Assembly: GCA_029641185.1 (NCBI GenBank)
Contig: JAPWGK010000006.1
Span: forward strand, 1,054,001-1,118,000
Direction of reading: 5' to 3'
Source: Pseudofabraea citricarpa
Taxonomy: Eukaryota > Ascomycota > Leotiomycetes > Helotiales > Dermateaceae
DNA length: 64,000 nucleotides
Under the pieces are notes generated by a model, which made no database searches, was not told the DNA's origin, and saw only the letters and a program-made list of their open reading frames with translations. The position numbers and the translations under genes were made by a program. Shown piece after piece: positions 55,507-64,000 of the stretch (positions within the stretch are counted from its first letter, which is position 1; every line of letters starts with the position of its first letter).

Positions 55507-55623
55507 TGGCGGTGCTGGGAATCGAACCCAGATTGAAACGGATCTGTTAGTATCCTTGAATTCGTAAGAAACCTGCGAGGCAGAGGACCACAACGTCACG
55601 TGCTACCATTACACCACACCACC
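55507..55623 (-). tRNA. Intron-containing tRNA, anticodon possibly GUG (His)
   Basis: On the minus strand the acceptor stem GGTGGTG pairs with CACCGCC (one G-U). The D arm is GTGT-AATGGTA-GCAC. The T arm is CTGGG-TTCGATT-CCCAG, and A73 follows. The span of 117 nt leaves about 46 nt of intron after position 37. In the best fold the anticodon stem TGACG pairs with CGTTT (one U-U mismatch, one G-U), giving the loop TTGTGG... and anticodon GTG. The arms are convincing; the anticodon and intron limits are tentative. Confidence 0.7.
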
Positions 55624-56126
55624 GAACAATGTTAATTGTTGGTTTGTTTTGATGCACTTTCGGGTATTATGATAAATATATCAAGAAGAGAAAAGAAGAA
55701 CAAATCTGCGTTTAGCAACTGGTTGTTAGACTGCACCATCAATTATTTTATTTTAAATATCCTGCCCGGAAATTGTGATATCACAGTTTAATGATTTTTT
55801 TATTTGATGTATTATAATACCTTTAGATGAATCGTGAAACTGGGCAATATACTACTTATACCGGGTTGATTGCTTACTCTACTAGGTTATGATATGCAAT
55901 GAACGATTGTATGGAATAACTGAACGATAGATATGCCAATTACAAGCCGAAGACAATCTTCAGGTTTAATTTAACTTTATATGTAATAGCTGTTTGAATA
56001 CATCTCTGCTATTTTGCCATCCTAGTGGTGGCCAGCTAATTGTTTTGGCATTTGCTTGAGCCATACAGCAGATCCCAGATCCGCCATATACTCCATTGAT
56101 ACGTTCTGGGTATATTGTACAACATC
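55624..56126. other. Intergenic, AT-rich
   Basis: About 500 bases between the tRNA and GPI11. AT-rich; nothing recognised. Confidence 0.5.
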
Positions 56127-56917
56127 TCAATCAAATTCAATTCTCTTCCCTTTCAATAACCACCCTCCGATGACCTTTCCAGTAACATATCCAGCATAGG
56201 CACCAGTAACAATTGTCACAGGCCACTTCTGCCATTCCCTATCCCAATCTAGAGGTATCGGTACAGCACCCAACCAAGCACCTATTAGACAGCCAACTGA
56301 GGCACCAAATATCTCATCTACAGGACTGTAAAGTGATGCAATTTCCCTCCATTTGGCACCCTCAGCGCCATGCACGTAAATTAGTGGGAAGACAGCCAAC
56401 AAAGCAATGTGTGCTGAGCCGAGCAAGGTATGTGGTAGATGTGTGGTAATAGGAGCGCCGAAGAGGATTTGCAATGCAGCCAACGCAGGGACGGAGATGA
56501 GAGAAAGGACAAAGGCGAAGAATACCGTCTGTTATCCTATTAGATTTCTCCTATGCAGGAATGGCATCAAGGGGTCCTTACCAGAGCTTTTGCGGCAACA
56601 TCACTATTTGACTTCTTGGGAGCGTTCAGTTTCTTCTTCACCACCGTTTTCTTATCGGACCCCGCAGATGGCAGACACAGTACTGCATAGCCAATCTGTG
56701 TGATTGCCAGCGGAATAAGTGAGCTTAGCAGCGTCTGAACCGGATCTGCTACAAATGCCGGGAAGCGGATATAGTATGCTGCAAAGAGTAGTGCTGGATG
56801 AGCATGTGTGAGGATCCGAGCTAGATCCGTTGGTAGCAATTCAATTGGTAACGAGGGCTTAACGGTGGCTTTGGTAGGTGTTGTCCCAGACATCGTTACT
56901 GGATCTATGAGCGGCAT
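56127..56917 (-). CDS. GPI11: GPI-anchor biosynthesis protein 11 (PIG-F family)
   Basis: Gpi11/PIG-F is an ER membrane protein that stabilises the ethanolamine-phosphate transferases Gpi7 and Gpi13 in the last steps of GPI-anchor assembly. Exons 56917-56582 and 56528-56127 give 245 aa. Hydrophobic segments are spread through the chain, including LLSSLIPLAITQIGYAVLCL and TVFFAFVLSLISVPALAALQ, then ILFGAPITTHLPHTLLGSAH and HIALLAVFPLIYVHG. The signature end is SLYSPVDEIFGASVGCLIGA, WLGAVPIPLDWDREWQKWPV and GAYAGYVTGKVIGGWL. MPLIDPVTMSGTTP is chosen as start; an in-frame ATG at 57061 would add 48 non-conserved residues. GPI-type surface proteins such as that at 39563 would depend on this pathway. 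Confidence 0.95.
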
Positions 56918-57422
56918 CGCACTTGTTCGTTGATTGTCACTGCTGTCGGACGCGAGATGTGAAATCTGGACGACGCGGCGGTCCTCGGGATTTGGGAATG
57001 CGCTAACGCTTTTGGGAGAGCTTTCGAGGTGCACATTGCACATATTTAATTTACGATGCACAGCTTTGGGTGAAATGTTTTGATTGACTTTGTGTCTTTC
57101 AGGTTCCTGGATCTCATATTTTATAGCAGTGAACTGTACAACTTAGCCAGCATCGAGAATTCATCTGAGGTACCGACCAAGTTATCTTCTACCGGCGTCG
57201 CGGGGCAGTATTTGCACCATCGAGCAATGAAGAATGAGGACTTTAACAATATCAGAAGTCAAATAATGCCTTTACTCGTATCATTTGAAGTGTGATATCA
57301 CTGTGATATTTTGAATCACAATATCTCGAATAACATAGCATTTGACAGCTGCAAGCCCCCAATACTCCCACCATGATTTGTAAGATACACTTTTCCCATA
57401 CTCCTTCCCTCAAATGTGATTC
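56918..57422. other. Intergenic
   Basis: About 500 bases between GPI11 and translin. A small palindromic patch with GTGATATCAC-like arms lies at 57290-57335. No gene seen. Confidence 0.5.
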
Positions 57423-58306
57423 TTATGCGGAAGATTCTCCGGGTCGTTGGACAAGATTTCTCAACGAGAGATCATACACAATATCCTCGATCTTCTTTAC
57501 ACTGTACTTGATGCTATCACTTCGCCTCCTCAAAGAATCATTCTTCAAGTTCAAGATCTGGAATCCTGCATGTAGATCTTTGACAAACTGACTGATCTGT
57601 AAAGGTCGCTGGTAATCTCCGAGAGTGACGGAATTGATGGCTAATCGTGCAAGCTCGTCAATGAGTGAGATGAGGGATTGGAGATATTCTTCGATGGAGA
57701 TATGGAAGGCGTCTCGGTCTTTGAGGTTTACAGGAACTGTGATATCCGTTAGATGTGAAAGCAGGGGAATTAGATGAGATATTACCATTGAGAACTTGAC
57801 CAACTTCTTCAATCGTGAGTAATTGTCCTGCTTCTGCTGCCTTCCCGTTCAATGCCATGCCTCCGAGCCATCCACACATGAGGATCGAGAACACCACATT
57901 CTGTACATCGCGCGCCCACATGCCGTTGTATCTGCGCAGGTTAGATCCTGTAGAGTCTCGCGCGTGAAGAGTTCGTACTTGTAGTAAGGGTGTTTGGATG
58001 CCACCTCAGAGAGCCTACTGACACTCTCGACCTCATCTCTAATACTCGCTTCAGCAAGCTGGATAACAGGCTGAACTATGATTTGTATTAGCAATGCTCT
58101 GTAAGGCTTGGACTGATGAACTCACGCTGAGCAGCAGGTGTGGAGTGAGCTCGAGACAGAATGGATTGTGCATTTCGTCCTTGTCGCTCTAGGGTCTGGA
58201 GAATGACGCGAATCTGATCTCGAACCTCAGCATCTTCATCAATCTTAGCCTGCAGATCCTCGAAGATTCGAGGATCGAGCATTCCTGGTGTTGTTGAGTC
58301 TGCCAT
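57423..58306 (-). CDS. Translin
   Basis: Translin is an octameric single-stranded DNA/RNA-binding protein that, with TRAX, forms the C3PO endoribonuclease. Exons 58306-58126, 58075-57979, 57931-57786 and 57736-57423 give 245 aa. The all-helical family blocks are visible: IFEDLQAKIDEDAEVRDQIR near the N-terminus, HPYYKYNGMWARDVQNVVFS in the middle, and DYQRPLQISQFVKDLHAGFQ with LNLKNDSLRRRSDSIKYSVK towards the end. These are followed by KIEDIVYDLSLRNL, the family's C-terminal signature. The length matches animal and fission yeast translin. No TRAX homologue lies in the window. Confidence 0.94.
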
Positions 58307-59446
58307 GGTTGGTGGGGTTGGTGATGAGAATTTCGAGATGGAATTTTGAGGACAATTTTGACTTCACGATGAACGGATACACGCAGCAAAATGTAAAATA
58401 ATTAACAAGTGGTACTATTTGAGCTAGATGGCTTCCCTCGATTTAATTTCTATTTTGGAAACGAATCCTGAATTCATTCTCTAACTTCTGGTATTATAGT
58501 CAATATCACGTACTCCCCGCGCTGTATCGCACACACACACCCTGAAGCAGGCTGGGAGCCGCGATGACCTCAGTGGGACATTTTGTATGGGAGGTACAAG
58601 GATCATGTAAAGAAGAGCTTTAAGATGTTCAGTAGAAAGAATAGATTTGGCTTTCGAATCTGCACATCCTCCTTTCTGATTTCATATTACATGTTGTCAT
58701 AGGCTTGAAAAGGTTCTATTTACATCGGCGGCGTTATATGCACCAAACAGCCAAGTCGCACCTTCTTGAAATCCTTGAAATCGATCTTTCCGTTTGCAGG
58801 GGAATGGAAAGACCGCGACCAGAAAGCAGGAGCCGTTTCGAATGGAATAGGCTCATCGCTTATTTAGATCTATCATTATGAACAATTAACAGAATCTCCA
58901 AGAGATGTCATCTGTAGAAAATGGACCTGATCGTCTTGAAGCCCTAAACCCTGTGCCCTAACTGCGGGTGAAAGGCTTCAGCTGTAGCGCGTCGCGACCC
59001 AGATGGCGTACCTGGTTTGTACTTCAGCGATGTTCCAAAATCATGGATTATTGCAGTCAGAGCTTGCCATAGAATTTAGAATTCAAAGGTCTACTCCTGA
59101 AGCCTTAATTTTGATGCCATAGTTCGCGATGAATAGCTGCAGCGCGTCCCATCAGATCTAGCCTCTTGATGTGAAGCCAGCCTCCCAGTTCGTATGTCTC
59201 ATATTCTATTGAGATGAAGTCTTGTGAATTCGGTTTACCATCCTGCTTGTGAAGCCCTGAGGTCCTTCCATAATCGTGCTATTATTCTGTACCGAATGCA
59301 TATCCTGCGGTCGCAAACTACGGTACACGATCTAGAATTCTAGCATCGCGTCGCGTCGTAAATACCAACAACATCTACCACAGCTAACCATTCTGATCCT
59401 CCGCTCTTCTTCACAGCCTTGGATATCCAAAGCCTGCAATGAAAAG
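58307..59446. other. Intergenic
   Basis: About 1.1 kb between translin and the U2 gene. Includes a short CA run near 58532-58541. No gene recognised. Confidence 0.5.
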
Positions 59447-59633
59447 GGTCGCGTCGTCTGGAGGCAGTGTGATACCAGAGACACAGTGAGGATGACCATG
59501 CGCAAGCACAGAGGGCCAAACTCGAGGGACAAAAATAAGTATAATCATTGATTGTCTCCTTAGAGACATTTCAGAGATTAAACTGAAAAGAACAGATACT
59601 ACACTTGATCTAAGCCAATAGGCAAAGAGAGCT
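59447..59633 (-). ncRNA. U2: U2 spliceosomal snRNA
   Basis: The minus strand begins GCTCTCTTTGCCTATTGGCT, then TTAGATCAAGTGTAGTATCT and GTTCTTTTCAGTTTAATCTC, the nearly invariant U2 5' half. GTGTAGTA is the branch-site recognition sequence. An Sm site, ATTTTTG, occurs near 59531-59537. The stem-loop IV region contains CTCTGGTATCACACTGCCTC followed by CAGACG, like the conserved U2 3' hairpin. The 5' end near 59633 is firm; the 3' end is estimated. About 187 nt is a normal fungal U2 size. Confidence 0.95.
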
Positions 59634-60602
59634 AAAGAGAAAAGAAAAGAAGAGGAAGGAGGGAAGCAGGAGGCGGGTTATATAGATTTCTGGAGGCGCT
59701 AGCTCGCGTAGTATCATTGCTCAAATAGCAAATACGATCATCTGATTTCTCAGGTCCAATTCGGATATACTCTTGGGCCCGAGCGAGAGCCGGGGCTGTC
59801 TCGGCGTTGAGTTATTTGATGGCGGGTTCGTCGCTTATTGGCGAGGCAGTAAGTCACAAGCGACACTTCAGCATTACTCGTTGCACTGAAGAGATTTATC
59901 ATGATAGAACTGTTTTCATGATTATTGAGGTCTTTTCAGATCAGCGCATTATGATTATACACTTTAAATTCAGTCTGGAAACGGATCCAAACTTTGGCAT
60001 GTTTGGGTTCTGCTTAGCTTACCGAACAATTCGAAGACGACATTATGTAATCAATCCAAGCCTTGATGCCTTGTCACAACTTTGGAAAGCTTTCAAAGGG
60101 AATTGTGGACTTAGAAACTCCTCATGCTATGAATGAAAAATCAGCTGGCAGTTATGGTTGGGTTTGTCTGTTGTGGATTAATAGCAATTTTATCAACCCA
60201 ATTCTATGTCTTTGCTTCTTCCATCAACTCATCTAACATTGAATTGTGTCAGTCTTGCAGCTTGGACGAAGTTATTTGCTCAGACCGATGATAATTAGTT
60301 TTCATCAATTCCAATAAATAAAACCTCATTTTCTAGATCTCGAGGGGCTCCATTATTTTATCAAAATCACGAGTCTGTGCCTGGTTCTGCTATCATGAGC
60401 TTAGTGGTTAACCGTACGAGTCTTGGCGTCACTACTCCCCGCGCAACGTCAATACAGAAGATGAATGCGCTGGGAAAGGTTGCATAGCTCATATAAATCC
60501 TCCACAGCTCCCAATCACCAACCTGCAACGCTTACGATCGTCGGGCTTTGATCATTCTACAGTGACCTCACTGAAACACCCTCTCTCCTCCGCAAAGCGA
60601 TC
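59634..60602. other. Intergenic
   Basis: About 970 bases containing the U2 upstream region and the VPS29 promoter. A 109-codon plus-strand frame at 59807-60136 shows no family and is left unannotated. Confidence 0.5.
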
Positions 60603-61301
60603 ATGACCTCCCGCCTCGTCCTAGTAATCGGAGACCTTCACATCCCAGACCGAGCACTGGACATACCTGCAAAGGTAGCTCTGCCCTTCTCATTCCGTTG
60701 AGTCTTCTAATATTTTGCAGTTCAAGAAACTCCTCACTCCCGGAAAGATCGGACAGACACTATGCCTGGGAAACCTGACCGATAAGCCTACGTACGATTA
60801 CCTGCGGAGCATCGCACCCGACCTGAAGATTGTGAAGGGACGATTTGATTCGGAAGCGACATCATTACCTCTATCACAAGTCGTGACACACGGCAGTTTA
60901 AGAATAGGGTTCTTGGAGGGCTTTACGGTCGTGAATCCCGGAGAGACGGATCTGTTACTGGCCGAGGCGAATAAGCTAGATGTAGATGTACTGTGTTGGG
61001 GAGGAACCCATCGATTTGATGCTTATGAGTATGAGGGCAAGTTCTTCGTGAATCCGGGAAGTGCTACAGGAGCGATGACTACAGGCTGGGTTGCTGAGGG
61101 CGAGGAGATGGTGCCGAGTTTTTGTTTGATGGATGTCAGTCTTCCTTTTATTCACAGGGAAGAAATAAAGCTAATGTGTGAATCCAGGTCCAAGGAATCT
61201 CCTTGACCCTTTATGTCTATCAGTTACGGAAGGACAATAATGGTGTTGAAAGCGTGGGTGTGGAGAAGATCACATACACAAAAAATGTGGGAGGCACATG
61301 A
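60603..61301 (+). CDS. VPS29: VPS29, retromer subunit
   Basis: Vps29 is the metallophosphoesterase-fold scaffold of the retromer cargo complex (with Vps26 and Vps35) that returns receptors from endosomes to the Golgi. Exons 60603-60674, 60721-61134 and 61188-61301 give 199 aa. Blocks: RLVLVIGDLHIPDRALDIPA at the start, PGKIGQTLCLGNLTDKPTYD, DLKIVKGRFDSEATSLPLSQ, VLCWGGTHRFDAYEYEGKFF and NPGSATGAMTTGW. The usual nuclease GNHD is replaced by RFD and the metal-site GHTH by GGTHRF, as in other Vps29 proteins lacking phosphatase activity. The second intron uses donor GTCAGT and joins GAT|GTC. Convergent with shugoshin; stops lie about 270 bp apart. Confidence 0.96.
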
Positions 61302-61572
61302 TGTTGAGTCGGCAGAGACAGTTTATGAGTATTGACCAGAGAATAAATACTTGCTCCAGGTCGAGTCATTCATCCACGACAGATGTCATTGATACACGTC
61401 AAGGTTGGGACAATCAGGTGTTTATAGAGAAACGAAAGAAAGACCTCAGTGGGCATTATCATTTCGTTCGTAGTCCAAAGAAACCCATCAAAAGGCGCTG
61501 GTTTTGCGCTTACGGTATACAGAATCGCTCATAATCCAACACCAAACACCCTATGCTAAACCTAATCTTCAA

Positions 61573-63787
61573 TCATAACATCGTACTTCTCCTTCTCGAA
61601 ATCCTATCATTCCTTGAATCACTTCCTGAATCACTTATAGCACCAGCACCTCTTCTGGAAGGCAAAGCCTCGGACTGTTGTGAGCTCTTTAATGCTAATG
61701 TCGAAGTCCTTCTTCTCGAGGCAAAGGTTGACGGTTTTCTTGACAACTCGATGTCAGAAGCTTCGCCGTCATCCTTCCCAAGGTCATTCGGAACTGAAGA
61801 CTGTCTTTTCGATGTTCTAGAGAGTGGCCGAGATTCCTTCTCTACCTTCACTGCTATTTCCCCCGAAGTTGGTGACGATGTTCGAAACTCGTATATATCT
61901 ACCGGCGACGAAGATTTTGATGCGTTTGAACCGCTTTCAAATGATGTTTCTTTCGCGTCAACCTTTGATCTCCTTGTTCCAGCCAGAAGAGCAGAAATTG
62001 CACTTCCAGATCCGAGCCTTTGTGGCTCAGGTTCCCCTTGGTGGATGGATGATTCCCGGCGTTTTCTATGCGAAACCAATCCACTTGGAGTTATTGTTGG
62101 TGGCGCCTTTCCTCGTAGAGGACTATTGGCCTCAGTCGGTATGGATGACTGCACTGGTAAATTCTTCCAAGAATCTTCGATCCCGGGTTCTGCTTTTATT
62201 CTCGAGTCGTTGGTCTGAGTACCATCTTCTTGTTTGATGATAGCAGTCCGTCGTGCCTCTTCTCGCGTTACAGCGTCAATTAGCTCTTTCGTTGGACGGC
62301 GCATCTTATCTCGCAAATTAGGTTCTGCATAACTGACACTTCCCCTAGCCCGTCTACTTGGACGTTGTCCCTCTGCTTCAGGTCCTAAATCGACTGGTGG
62401 AGGAGTATCTCGCGATTCGGCCCGTACAGTTGAAGGGAGTGAAGATTGTGGCGAGAAAAGGTCAAGAGCAGCTGGAGTTTCAGGTTCCGGTTGAATCTCA
62501 ACCGTCTCAGGTACGGGTTGAGGAGCTGCTACTACTGGAGCTGGAGCCGGTCTTTTTTCTCGAATTCTTTCTTTTGCAGCGTCTGCTTTCAATATTTCTT
62601 CCTTGGCAGCCTTCACTTCATCGGTAACCTGAGCCCTGGGACGTTTCTTTGGTGAATTGTTAACACTCTTGGGAGCGAGGATCTTCCGTGCGGATATTGC
62701 CACTGCTCCAGTTGTAAGGTTTTGTCTCGTTGCGCTTTTAGGCACAGCAACGTCTTTTGTAGTCTGGCTCGCAGTCTTTTCAGCAGGTGGTCCAAGTCTG
62801 GACCTCACCTCGCCAGTGAGTCTTGTGTACGAAAACGAATCATCGGAACCTTCTTGAGCAGCCTTCGCATCCTCATCGTCACCTCTAACACTAAGCTTTC
62901 GTTTTGCTCCAGTTTTCAAGGATGACCCATCTGTATCTTCGGCTCTCGATTCGAACCTGGTAGTTTTCTTGGTATCTGAAGGATTGCCACTGTCCCGTCG
63001 CTTCTTCCTTTGCTCAAGATTTATTGACAACGCAGGATCCAACCCAGATACACCTTCTTTCTCATCATTTGGTGCCTTTTTTAGCAAGTCGATCTTGACA
63101 GGATCTTCATCAACGAATTGCGACACGGGTGGCGGCCCAATATCTGGGGAATCGGTTGTATTTGCAGCTTGTTCTGCCAAAATTGCAGTAAGTTCATGGA
63201 GTCTGTATCATATTAGCGATAACATTCATTATTAGGTCTTCTGAACATACTCTAATGTTCTCCGCGGGTATGATTTGTTTTCCAAAATCGGTGGTAGTCT
63301 TCCTTCTTGGCCAGCAACCGCTTCACTCAAACTACAGATATTTTTCCAATTCTTCTGGTCTGGGCTTTTATTAAGACTGGTCCTTGTCAACTTTCCCCTT
63401 GGTGATTGTTTTTTTGGTGCGGCTTCATCACCGAGACCGGTCAATAAGGCTCCAATCTCCAATAGCTTTATCTCTAGTTGCGATTTAATAGCGCTAGCCT
63501 GGCTAGCAACTCTTTGCGATTTGCCATTCTCTAACTCATTTTGTAGTCGCAATATGTGTTCCCGTAGGCCAAGATTATCTGCTAGAAGTTTTGATATTTC
63601 GTTCTCGAGGTTCCTAATCCGAAGGGACTGTGCTGAATTTGCTCGGGCAATGTCTCGATTCTGGCGCATAAACTTGCGCTTGACTGAGATGAAGGTGTCA
63701 GTTCTGTGTACAAGACAGGGACTTCTTAGACTTACGGGACTCGAGGTTTTCCGTCGGCGCAGCAGCTGGCTCGTTGAGTCGCGCCAT
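61573..63787 (-). CDS. SGO1: Shugoshin (centromeric cohesin protector)
   Basis: Shugoshin recruits PP2A to centromeres, keeps cohesin from being cleaved too early and supports chromosome bi-orientation. Exons 63787-63736, 63683-63251 and 63202-61573 give 704 aa. The N-terminal coiled coil (about 17-75) has LESLKRKFMRQNRDIARANS, SLRIRNLENEISKLLADNLG and LREHILRLQNELE, the dimer and PP2A-binding region. The C-terminal basic shugoshin motif is RPSRRARGSVSYAEPNLRDK plus MRRPT, about 442-466, which reads phosphorylated histone H2A. The long linker and the tail after the motif are disordered and Ser/Lys/Arg-rich. The start at MARLNEPAAAP fits related fungal proteins. The paralogue (Sgo1 or Sgo2) cannot be told. 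Confidence 0.93.
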
Positions 63788-64000
63788 CTGTGCTGGCATG
63801 CGGCAAAGGTTGTATTCTTAGGAGAAGGTCCAAAACATGAGGTTGGAATAGATCTAGAGGGGTTGGAGCGGGAGCAAAGACAGATGCAAGTAATTATGAA
63901 TGGTGTACGTTTGCGGACTCGGTTTTTGGAAAACAGACAACTTCCAATTTCTGGAGTAAACAAGCGATGGACTGTTTACTTTCAAATACGGTTAGCGCGC
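63788..64000. other. Right edge, promoter side of shugoshin
   Basis: About 210 bases upstream of the shugoshin start. A minus-strand open frame continues here without domain content. No other feature. Confidence 0.4.

Noticed and set aside
59332..59532. 66-codon minus-strand frame
   Set aside because: It overlaps the 3' half and downstream flank of the U2 snRNA gene and has no protein features.
59807..60136. 109-codon plus-strand frame between U2 and VPS29
   Set aside because: No conserved blocks, no signal or membrane pattern, and no intron evidence; not enough to call a gene.
1..64000. Search for CRISPR arrays, bacterial-type operons, a secondary-metabolite cluster or large cargo elements
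   Set aside because: No direct-repeat/spacer arrays, no PKS/NRPS/terpene cores and no tyrosine-recombinase captain gene were seen; the genes are intron-bearing single fungal genes.

Overview
The window is nuclear DNA of a filamentous ascomycete (Pezizomycotina). The evidence is about 20 protein genes cut by short GT-AG introns of roughly 45-80 bp, an AKL-tailed peroxisomal acyl-CoA oxidase, a fungal GARS-AIRS fusion, GPI11, YPI1 and BUD6 orthologues, secreted pectinases and a U2 snRNA. The pectinases and overall protein flavour point towards a Leotiomycete-like plant-associated fungus, but that placement is only an inference. Exon junctions were read by eye. In nearly every gene the exon lengths add up to whole codons and the joined protein reads through the family's conserved blocks.

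Layout. 0.7-10.4 kb: CRM1 exportin (-), an AGX1-type aminotransferase (-), a PAP2-family membrane phosphatase (+) and a class II aldolase/adducin protein (-). 11-20 kb: a cysteine-rich membrane protein (-), peroxisomal acyl-CoA oxidase (+), a 123-bp tandem repeat beside an orphan gene with internal protein repeats (-), and a myo-inositol transporter-like MFS gene (-). 20-25 kb: AT-rich, repeat-bearing and gene-poor, with a 25-bp minisatellite and one orphan ORF. 25-32 kb: a DHA1 drug/polyamine antiporter (+) and BUD6 (-). 32.1-32.6 kb: a 429-bp MITE-like element with 64-bp inverted termini and a 4-bp target duplication. 34.8-44 kb: an ataxin-2/PBP1 homologue without a visible Lsm domain (+), an alkyltransferase-like DNA repair protein (-), a GPI-type cysteine-rich surface protein (+) and ADE5,7 (-). 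45-54.4 kb: PP1 inhibitor YPI1 (+), a divergent pectin methylesterase (-) / endopolygalacturonase (+) pair, a mitochondrial DUF1279/FAM210 protein with one very long intron (+) and an orphan single-pass membrane protein (-). 55.5-64 kb: an intron-containing tRNA (-), GPI11 (-), translin (-), U2 snRNA (-), VPS29 (+) and shugoshin (-).

Most of the window is housekeeping and the genes do not form one pathway. The clearest functional unit is the pectinase pair: the esterase de-esterifies pectin and so makes substrate for the polygalacturonase, and the two genes share one intergenic promoter region with a TATA box on each side. No convincing new multi-gene system was found. The least explained items are the orphan repeat protein next to its repeat array, the shared GGGCC cysteine module in two surface proteins, the Lsm-less ataxin-2 homologue, the 554-bp intron and the MITE.
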